Below, piece after piece: positions 58,963 through 64,000 of a stretch of DNA of 64,000 nt; positions within the stretch are counted from its first letter, which is position 1; each line of letters opens with the position of its first letter. The DNA comes from JBBQBM01 sp038317375 (GTDB taxonomy: Bacteria; Patescibacteriota; Saccharimonadia; Saccharimonadales; JAGQMS01), in contig JBBQBM010000001.1 in NCBI GenBank assembly GCA_038317375.1, positions 1 through 64,000 on the forward strand. The letters are read 5' to 3'. Below the pieces are notes generated by a model that was not told the DNA's origin, did not search any database, and saw nothing but the letters and a program-made list of their open reading frames with translations. A program made the position numbers and the translations under genes.

Positions 58963-59389
58963 ACTTGTTCTCGCAGTTGGTATGGTCTTGGTTGGGGTAG
59001 GGCTTGTGGCGTTTGGTTTGGGTGGAGTTTTAGAAAAGAAAGTCTATATCCGTACGCCTAAAATGCTTATTAGAGCCGAGGTTTCTGATGACCAAACAGA
59101 ACGAACCTTAGGACTGTCGGGGAGGGATAACTTGAGTGGTGGCAGGGCGATGCTGTTCGTATTTGACGAACCTGGCACGCACGGTATTTGGATGAAAGGT
59201 ATGAAGTTTCCGATTGATATTGTTTGGCTGGATAAGAATAAAAGGGTAGTAACAATCGTGCCTAATGTTCAGGCAGCAAGTTACCCCAAGGTATTTGAGC
59301 CAAGCGAGCCCTCGCTTTATGTGATTGAATTTGCTTCTGGAAGATCTTCGGAGTTAGGGATAAAAACCAATCAAATACTTCATTGGTAG
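58922..59389 (+). CDS. DUF192 membrane-anchored protein
   Basis: A 155-residue protein with one N-terminal helix (LVLAVGMVLVGVGLVAFGLG) and an external DUF192 domain: EVSDDQTERTLGLSGRDNLS, GTHGIWMKGMKFPIDIVWLD and the C-terminal YVIEFASGRSSELGIK. The domain is a small beta-barrel of unknown activity. The ATG at 58922 is the most likely start, though ATGs at 58904 and 58910 are in frame; all overlap the end of rimK, so it is coupled to the ligase cluster. Confidence 0.82.
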   Translation: MLNKKIVRTRSAPRLVLAVGMVLVGVGLVAFGLGGVLEKKVYIRTPKMLIRAEVSDDQTERTLGLSGRDNLSGGRAMLFVFDEPGTHGIWMKGMKFPIDIVWLDKNKRVVTIVPNVQAASYPKVFEPSEPSLYVIEFASGRSSELGIKTNQILHW

Positions 59390-59404
59390 GTGTATCATAA
59401 GTTC

Positions 59405-59899
59405 ATGAATGCTTACGTTTTAATTGCCATAATTGGTGGAGTGATTGGTATCTTGCCAATTGTTTGGCGCTCTAAAGGCACCTACGTCTTCCTGTTATTG
59501 TGTGCTGGAAGTTTGTTGAGTGCTTCGGTCAGTGGGTCGCTTGTCAGCGAGATACGTAGCGCTGCGTCAACCGAAAACATCCCTGTTCAAAACATCGTGC
59601 AAGGAGTTTTATTACTCCTGCCGGCGGTGCTGGCAATACTTATAAGCCGGGGCTCTGTTAAGAAAAAGAAGGCGCCCTTTCATCTACTGCCTTCGCTAGC
59701 GGCTGGAGTATTAGCCTATCTATGGTTTATTAGAGTTTTACCGTTCGATCAATTCTCGAGATTCGAAAACGCCGAGGTCACCCAACAACTTATGCGAATA
59801 CGTGATACCGCCCTAGTGGCTGGGATTTTAAGTAGTATCGCGTTGGTATTTGTTGAGAAACCAAAACCCGACGAACTTGATTCAAAGAAAAAGAAATAG
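59405..59899 (+). CDS. Polytopic membrane protein, unknown
   Basis: A 164-residue protein with about four helices (AYVLIAIIGGVIGILPIVW, TYVFLLLCAGSLLSASVSGS, VQGVLLLLPAVLAILISRG, LAAGVLAYLWFIRVLPF) and a Lys-rich tail. No family is recognised. The ATG at 59405 is preferred because TATCAT (59393-59398) ends exactly 6 nt before it; the start lies 15 nt after the DUF192 stop, so it has its own promoter. Confidence 0.65.
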   Translation: MNAYVLIAIIGGVIGILPIVWRSKGTYVFLLLCAGSLLSASVSGSLVSEIRSAASTENIPVQNIVQGVLLLLPAVLAILISRGSVKKKKAPFHLLPSLAAGVLAYLWFIRVLPFDQFSRFENAEVTQQLMRIRDTALVAGILSSIALVFVEKPKPDELDSKKKK

Positions 59900-59957
59900 C
59901 CCGAGACTAGTGTTGGTTGACTTTTGTTGTCAAAAATAAGATAATCACCTCTGTTCC

Positions 59958-60034
59958 GGGTCCGTAGCTCAGCTGGTTAGAGCACCTGCCTTTTAAGCAG
60001 GGTGTCATGGGTTCAAGTCCCATCGGACCCTCCA
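59958..60034 (+). tRNA. tRNA-Lys (TTT)
   Basis: A complete 77-nt cloverleaf: GGGTCCG/CGGACCC acceptor, CCTGC-CTTTTAA-GCAGG anticodon arm, ATGGG-TTCAAGT-CCCAT T-arm and encoded CCA. The discriminator base is T, whereas bacterial tRNA-Lys normally has A73. A terminator follows directly, and its last 21 bases recur exactly at 60209-60229. Confidence 0.88.
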
Positions 60035-60071
60035 AAACTAACGCCCCACTCAAATGTGGGGCTTTTGTTTT
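60035..60071 (+). terminator. Terminator of tRNA-Lys
   Basis: AAAAC and GTTTT flank a GCCCCAC-TCAAAT-GTGGGGC stem with T-rich tail. Like the one after tRNA-fMet it is symmetrical and could act on both strands. Confidence 0.88.
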
Positions 60072-60229
60072 GGTCGTTCCAATGGATTTGAATTTATGAC
60101 ACGCCAGAAAGGGTGTCGTGGGTGAGAAATGCCTGTGGCATTTAGGAAACGAATCTTCCGATGCCAACTTGTTGGCAATCGAGAAGTTCGGGGGTCGCGG
60201 AACGTGACCAAGTCCCATCGGACCCTCCA
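60072..60229 (+). repeat. tRNA-linked three-hairpin element after tRNA-Lys, ending in a 21-nt tRNA copy
   Basis: In order: GATTTGAA near the left end, GACAC/GTGTC hairpin (60098-60117), GTGGGTGAGAA box, hairpin 1 (AAATGCC-TGT-GGCATTT, 60127-60143), hairpin 2 (GAATCTTC/GAAGTTC around CGATGCCAAC-TT-GTTGGCAATCG, 60151-60189), hairpin 3 (GGTCGCG-GAA-CGTGACC, 60193-60209), then CAAGTCCCATCGGACCCTCC plus A, an exact copy of the tRNA-Lys 3' end. From 60014 to 60209 is 195 bp, against 191 bp at tRNA-fMet. Every stem differs in sequence from that copy yet stays paired. Confidence 0.82.
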
Positions 60230-60284
60230 CATTCCTATACGTTAGCCCTGAAGTCTATTTATTGGGCTATTGTATACTGCAATA

Positions 60285-60755
60285 ATGGATTCATCGCAAA
60301 AAGCTAAATACATTATCGAGAACACTGGCATTATGGTTATCGCAACGGCCGACAGCACAGGAAAGCCGTGGATATCACCCGTAGGTTTTACGTACGACGA
60401 TAATCACAATCTATATTGGGTATCGTATAAGAAAGCCCTACACTCCGAAAATATTGTCGGTAGACCAGAGGTTGCTATTACTATTTTTGGCAAGTTGCCT
60501 AGTGGCGATACAGATGGAGTTTATATAGACGCAACGGCTCATGAGTTAAGGAATGATCCTGAGATTCGACTGGCAATGTCTTTATTTGCCAAAAGACGCC
60601 CACAAATTTCTAAATTCACGGTGAATACGGTAAGAGACGTTACTTGCGATGCGGTATGGAGAATGTATAAAGCTGTCCCTGTGAGTATCTCAAAACGTGC
60701 AGACAAAGTAATCGACGGACAGTCGATTACTGTTCGCGAACCGGTGACCCTATGA
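60285..60755 (+). CDS. FMN-binding split-barrel (pyridoxamine oxidase-like) protein
   Basis: A 156-residue protein of the pyridoxamine 5'-phosphate oxidase-like fold: IIENTGIMVIATADSTGKPW and ISPVGFTYDDNHNLYWVSYK are the flavin-barrel strands. Small stand-alone members bind FMN, F420 or haem and act as reductases; the activity here is unknown. The start at 60285 is chosen because TATACT (60273-60278) ends 6 nt before it. A perfect palindrome copy lies 4 nt after the stop. Confidence 0.82.
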   Translation: MDSSQKAKYIIENTGIMVIATADSTGKPWISPVGFTYDDNHNLYWVSYKKALHSENIVGRPEVAITIFGKLPSGDTDGVYIDATAHELRNDPEIRLAMSLFAKRRPQISKFTVNTVRDVTCDAVWRMYKAVPVSISKRADKVIDGQSITVREPVTL

Positions 60756-60759
60756 TTGA

Positions 60760-60787
60760 AATAATACTTAACATGTTAAGTATTATT
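60760..60787. repeat. Palindrome copy 7 (perfect, 28 nt)
   Basis: Identical to copy 2 over all 28 positions: ACTTAACATGTTAAGT flanked by AATAAT and ATTATT. It begins 4 nt after a stop codon. Confidence 0.92.
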
Positions 60788-60854
60788 TAGTAAGTTTAAT
60801 TCATTCAGCCGAACTGATATATTTGGAGTAATGCTATTTTCGAGGATTATTACT

Positions 60855-62273
60855 ATGATCTTCGATCATCGGTTTCGAAGAACAACCTTTCTAATATTCG
60901 GTAGCCTAGGCTTCTTGGGCGGATCGCTCTATGCGCTACAGGGTAGTGCTGGCTGGGCTTGGCTGATCCCAGCTTTCTTCTTTGCGCCGGCGCTAAAGGA
61001 CCGTCGCTTTGTAGCGCTGGTAGTCGTTATGTATGGATGTTTCATCGGCGGAGTTATTAGAGGTAACCACGCGCTCGCAAAAGAGGACGTGCTACGCCAG
61101 TTCATGGGCCAGAAAGTGACGCTTGATGCTGTGATTACGGACGACGGCTATTATGACTACAAAAGGAGGGTGACCTTCACGGCCAACGTGTTTGAGATTT
61201 TGTCGCCAGAACGAGTCAAGGTTGACGTGCCGCTACGGATAAATACCTTTGTACTATCATCTGCTACTCGCGGAGAAGTAGTGAGAGTAACAGGAAAGAT
61301 TTTCCCTACGCTTGGTAATGTGGCTGGGTCGATTGGCTATGCTGAGGTCGAGACTTTAGGTACGACCGTAAATTTTTTGGACCTGGCGAGACAAAAGTTC
61401 ACAGCTGGGCTACGAAACAGTTTGCCGGAACCAACGGCATCTTTTGCGGCCGGTATTTTAATTGGTCAAAGATCGTCATTGACTAGCAAGTGGCAAGATA
61501 TTATTCGTGATGCCGGAATAACACATATTATCGCTGTGTCGGGCTATAACCTGACCATCTTAGTAAGATTTACGCGAAGACTATTCAAGAGAAAGTCTCG
61601 CTATCAGGTATTAGTTAGTAGCGCACTGCTCGTTACTGCTTTCGTTATGATTACTGGTCTTAGCCCTTCGATCTTACGGGCGATAATCGTGGTGATCCTA
61701 TTACAGCTGAGCTGGTTCTATGGCCGGAAGATCCATCCGATTGTACTACTCAGCTTATCGGCAGCGATCTCAGTACTTATTGACCCGTTCCAGCTTTGGA
61801 GAAGCGTTGGTTGGTATTTATCGTTCGCGGCTTTTTTTGGAGTAATTGTTATGGCGCCGCTTCTTGTGTCTAAAAAACGCGAAAAATCTATCCTTGCCTT
61901 ACTCATCACGGAGAGTTTATCTGCCGGTCTTATGACATTGCCGATCATTGCTACGGTTTTTGGTAGAGTCTCAGTTGTTAGTATTTTTGCGAACTTGCTC
62001 GTGACCCCACTAGTTCCCCTGGCAATGTTGCTCAGTTTCATAGCCGGATTAGCTGGATGGATACTTCCGGCTATGTCTGGGTGGTTCGCGTTACCGGCAC
62101 GGTTCTTATTAACCTATATGCTCGACATCGCCAATATCGTGTCGCGTTTGCCAGGCGCACGACTTGGCCTGAGTGTTAATGCATTAGTACTAGCAATATT
62201 TTATGCGTTACTCTGTGGTGGAATTTGGATTTTGCATCGACACAGAAAACCTAAACTATTAGTTCTAGACTGA
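60855..62273 (+). CDS. comEC: ComEC/Rec2-like DNA channel protein (short form)
   Basis: A 472-residue polytopic protein with an OB-like DUF4131 region near residues 85-170 and the Competence domain (HIIAVSGYNLTILVRFTRR, ITGLSPSILRAIIVVILLQL, SVGWYLSFAAFFGVIVMAPL). ComEC carries single-stranded DNA across the cytoplasmic membrane. The C-terminal metallo-beta-lactamase nuclease domain of longer homologues is absent. With the pilin genes 1.3 kb downstream this fits natural transformation. GAGG precedes the ATG at 60855; an earlier ATG at 60831 is possible. Confidence 0.9.
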   Translation: MIFDHRFRRTTFLIFGSLGFLGGSLYALQGSAGWAWLIPAFFFAPALKDRRFVALVVVMYGCFIGGVIRGNHALAKEDVLRQFMGQKVTLDAVITDDGYYDYKRRVTFTANVFEILSPERVKVDVPLRINTFVLSSATRGEVVRVTGKIFPTLGNVAGSIGYAEVETLGTTVNFLDLARQKFTAGLRNSLPEPTASFAAGILIGQRSSLTSKWQDIIRDAGITHIIAVSGYNLTILVRFTRRLFKRKSRYQVLVSSALLVTAFVMITGLSPSILRAIIVVILLQLSWFYGRKIHPIVLLSLSAAISVLIDPFQLWRSVGWYLSFAAFFGVIVMAPLLVSKKREKSILALLITESLSAGLMTLPIIATVFGRVSVVSIFANLLVTPLVPLAMLLSFIAGLAGWILPAMSGWFALPARFLLTYMLDIANIVSRLPGARLGLSVNALVLAIFYALLCGGIWILHRHRKPKLLVLD

Positions 62274-62308
62274 CAAAAGTCTGATTTATTGAGACAATAA
62301 GAGTAATT

Positions 62309-63010
62309 ATGAGCGGACATAGCAAATGGTCGACAATCAAACGCGCAAAAGGAGCTACGGATGCTAAGCGTAGCGCCGTTTTTACTAAACTCGGAAATCA
62401 ATTAGCTATAGCTGCAAGAAGCGGAGTCGACCCTAGCCTAAACTCAACACTTGCAATGGCTATTGAAAAAGCTAAGGCAGCTAACATGCCAATGTCTAAT
62501 ATTGATAGGGCGATTGACCGAGTTAAGGACAAGGACGCTGCTCAACTTCTTGAGGTAATGTATGAAGGTTATGGCCCAGGCGGGGTCGCTATTTTGATAG
62601 AATGCGCAACCGACAACATCAACCGCACATATCCAGAAGTTAAGAATGCATTTTCAAAACACGGCGGTAATATTGCTGAAAAAAACTCGGTAGCCTTTCA
62701 GTTCACCAGGAAGGGAATTATTCGAGTGAAAGCATCGGGTGAAGAAGCACTACTTGCAGTCCTTGACGCTGGTGCCGACGATGCAATCGAAGAGGCTGGA
62801 GAAATGATCGTCTACACAAACCCATCACAACTAGCGAGTGTCCGCGATAAGTTGAAGAGCTCCAGTCTCGAAGTGATTGAGGCGGAACTAACCTATGAGC
62901 CAAATTCTAGTGTAGAAGTCGATGAGGAAACGGGCGGCAAAGTTATGCGGGTCATGGAAGCTCTAGAAGATTTGGACGATGTAGTGAACACCTACACCAA
63001 CTTAGCATGA
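62309..63010 (+). CDS. yebC: YebC/PmpR-family protein
   Basis: A 233-residue protein of the YebC/TACO1 family, complete in length: MSGHSKWSTIKRAKGATDAK at the start, YEGYGPGGVAILIECATDNI in the middle and DLDDVVNTYTNL at the end. Family members act as transcription regulators or, in more recent work, help ribosomes through proline stretches. The last bases overlap ruvC (ATGA), a common pairing. Confidence 0.95.
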   Translation: MSGHSKWSTIKRAKGATDAKRSAVFTKLGNQLAIAARSGVDPSLNSTLAMAIEKAKAANMPMSNIDRAIDRVKDKDAAQLLEVMYEGYGPGGVAILIECATDNINRTYPEVKNAFSKHGGNIAEKNSVAFQFTRKGIIRVKASGEEALLAVLDAGADDAIEEAGEMIVYTNPSQLASVRDKLKSSSLEVIEAELTYEPNSSVEVDEETGGKVMRVMEALEDLDDVVNTYTNLA

Positions 63011-63474
63011 GAATTATTGGGATCGACCCGGGGACTGGACGCCTTGGGTTTGGGGTTATTGATGTTGAGAGCCGGGAAGTAAGGCTGGTTGATGCTGGTG
63101 TAATAACTACGCCCTCTACAGACACTACTGAAAAAAGACTAAAGACTATACATGATGACCTAACTAGCATAATAATCGAAACCAAACCGACGGTAATGTC
63201 AGTAGAAAAGCTGTTTTTTGCAAAGAATGTCACGACAGCCATGACTGTTAGCCAAGCTAGGGGGGTGGTGTTATTGCTTGCCCAAAGTCACAATCTAGAG
63301 CTGCATGAATTCACGCCATTACAGATCAAACAATCTTTAACAGGTTATGGTCGGGCTGATAAAAAGCAGGTCCAGGAGATGGTTAAGGTCGTATTGAAAT
63401 TAAAGACGATACCTCAACCAGATGATTGTGCAGATGCTTTAGCGGCAGCGCTTATGTGCGCCAAAGGTCTGTAG
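63007..63474 (+). CDS. ruvC: Holliday junction resolvase RuvC
   Basis: A 155-residue RNase H-fold endonuclease. The four acidic catalytic residues are D7 (IGIDPGTG), E67 (SVEKLFF), D140 and D143 (PDDCADALA). It cuts Holliday junctions as a dimer with RuvAB, whose genes are not in the window. It is translationally coupled to yebC by a 4-nt overlap. Confidence 0.96.
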   Translation: MRIIGIDPGTGRLGFGVIDVESREVRLVDAGVITTPSTDTTEKRLKTIHDDLTSIIIETKPTVMSVEKLFFAKNVTTAMTVSQARGVVLLLAQSHNLELHEFTPLQIKQSLTGYGRADKKQVQEMVKVVLKLKTIPQPDDCADALAAALMCAKGL

Positions 63475-63531
63475 TTTATAGGGGTGATACCTCTTATGAT
63501 TGTGCTATAGTTTTAGTATGGAAGTACGAAC

Positions 63532-63945
63532 GTGAGGTTGGGTCAAAAGGGCTATTCATTTATCGAGTTAATGATTACGCTCGCCGTCTTGAGCATTGTT
63601 ACTCTAAGTATTTTTTCTTTTATGATTCAGATTAACGGTACAATCGACCGGAATGGTGAGCGCATATTAGCCACAACTTCGGCTTACGAAAAATATCAAG
63701 AATACGAGACTAAGTCATTCGCTAATCTAGTACAAGGTGTGAGCGCAAGTAGTTACCAAGTTGAGGATTTTACTAGTTCTTTACCGGCAGATTTAAAACC
63801 GCCCCGTTCAGCGAAAGTTTATATTCGGGATATTACGCCGACGCTCAAAAAACTGGATGTCCGTCTAACCTATCAAGATTCTAAAAATACATCAAAAACT
63901 ATTAACATCTCAACTGGCATCCAAGAAAGTGGAGTGGGTAGATGA
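63532..63945 (+). CDS. Type IV prepilin-like protein
   Basis: A 137-residue protein starting at GTG with GGAAG upstream. The prepilin motif QKG-YSFIE has the cleavage Gly and the Glu at position 5 of the mature chain, followed by the helix LMITLAVLSIVTLSIFSFMI and a small globular C-terminal domain. It would be processed by PilD-type peptidase and enter a pilus or pseudopilus, most likely as a minor pilin. Its stop overlaps the next prepilin start (ATGA). Confidence 0.88.
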   Translation: MRLGQKGYSFIELMITLAVLSIVTLSIFSFMIQINGTIDRNGERILATTSAYEKYQEYETKSFANLVQGVSASSYQVEDFTSSLPADLKPPRSAKVYIRDITPTLKKLDVRLTYQDSKNTSKTINISTGIQESGVGR

Positions 63946-64000
63946 AAGATACCCGTGGATTCACACTTGTAGAAATGCTTGTCGTCGTGCCTATTACATT
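63942..64000 (+). CDS. Type IV prepilin, truncated by window end
   Basis: The first 19 codons read MKDTRGFTLVEMLVVVPIT, a textbook type III signal (RGFTLVE). The rest lies outside the window. It is coupled to the previous prepilin by a 4-nt overlap, so a pilin operon continues downstream. Confidence 0.9.
   Translation, partial: MKDTRGFTLVEMLVVVPIT

Noticed and set aside
60072..60204. tmRNA-like RNA on the minus strand of the Lys element
   Set aside because: TTCAAATC near the end and a CCA suggested a tRNA-like domain, but no T-stem forms and the fMet copy cannot pair its ends.
60050..60232. Open frames on the minus strand through the tRNA-Lys element
   Set aside because: They translate tRNA and hairpin sequence, start inside the repeat and have no ribosome site; similarity to frames near 21.4-21.7 kb comes from the shared DNA repeat.
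5086..60787. Palindromes as parS sites
   Set aside because: The sequence does not match the canonical parS motif, and copies are spread over 56 kb rather than clustered.
1..64000. CRISPR array, rRNA, prophage or transposase genes
   Set aside because: No regularly spaced repeat array, no 16S/23S-like conserved blocks and no recognisable mobile-element enzyme were seen on either strand.

Overview
This 64-kb window reads as one contiguous piece of bacterial chromosome, most likely from a Patescibacteria/CPR lineage close to Candidatus Saccharibacteria (TM7). That placement is inferred from gene content: a phosphoketolase-acetate kinase pair, many short envelope proteins without recognisable families, a class-F-like sortase beside a GLUG surface protein, type IV prepilins, a short ComEC, an ATP-cone-only protein and a bacterial-sized archaeal-type AspRS. 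TGA, TAA and TAG all end genes, so the code is 11 and not the TGA=Gly code of Gracilibacteria/Absconditabacteria. I see no rRNA, CRISPR array, prophage or transposase gene.

Layout. 1-3.9 kb: ASCH protein, ArsR/SRPBCC pair, two small stress-type membrane proteins (GlsB/YeaQ, YggT), a YdeI-like protein and a frameshifted SIMPL gene, with orphan tRNA 3' ends between. 3.96-5.1 kb: a cobalamin riboswitch with a terminator, then an exported DUF4430 protein and a DUF6580 membrane protein, a likely B12 uptake pair. 5.2-12.8 kb: Kef antiporter, DsbA, CNNM/CBS protein, AspRS, minimal zinc peptidase, EVE protein, AlkA. 12.8-21.3 kb: VanY-like peptidase and envelope proteins, Dus, GT39 glycosyltransferase, tRNA-Ile2, a DivIC/FtsL-like protein and an AroE-like protein lacking catalytic residues. 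21.3-32.7 kb: initiator tRNA, phosphohexomutase, acetate kinase-phosphoketolase, and a thiol/metal redox operon (HWH protein, CcdA-like, 57-aa Cys protein, ATP-cone, flavoprotein reductase). 32.8-41.3 kb: Ca2+-type P-ATPase, two very short peptide genes, HAD phosphatase, putative 2OG oxygenase, sortase with a GLUG protein, M16-like protein, Lys-rich small protein. 41.4-49.2 kb: tRNA-Met, tilS, ftsH, murJ, lepA, bcp, a GMK-like protein. 49.3-54.9 kb: CIRCE/HrcA regulon (hrcA-grpE-orf-dnaK-orf-VKOR-dnaJ). 55-60 kb: three tandem ATP-grasp ligases, one fused to a retropepsin-like RimB/COG4067 domain, then DUF192 and membrane proteins. 60-64 kb: tRNA-Lys, FMN protein, ComEC, YebC, RuvC and the start of a type IV pilin cluster.

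Three signals cut across the gene map. (1) A non-coding element with three hairpins lies next to tRNA genes (Lys, fMet, Ile2). Its stems keep pairing while their sequences change, and in two cases it is bounded by an exact copy of the tRNA 3' end, so it resembles a miniature tRNA-targeting insertion of about 191-195 bp. (2) A palindrome with core ACTTAACATGTTAAGT occurs seven times, five times between genes (four within 15 nt of a stop codon) and twice inside genes. (3) More than twenty genes have a -10 hexamer ending only 5-9 nt before the start codon, which predicts widespread leaderless mRNAs, whereas operon-internal and some highly expressed genes carry clear Shine-Dalgarno sites.
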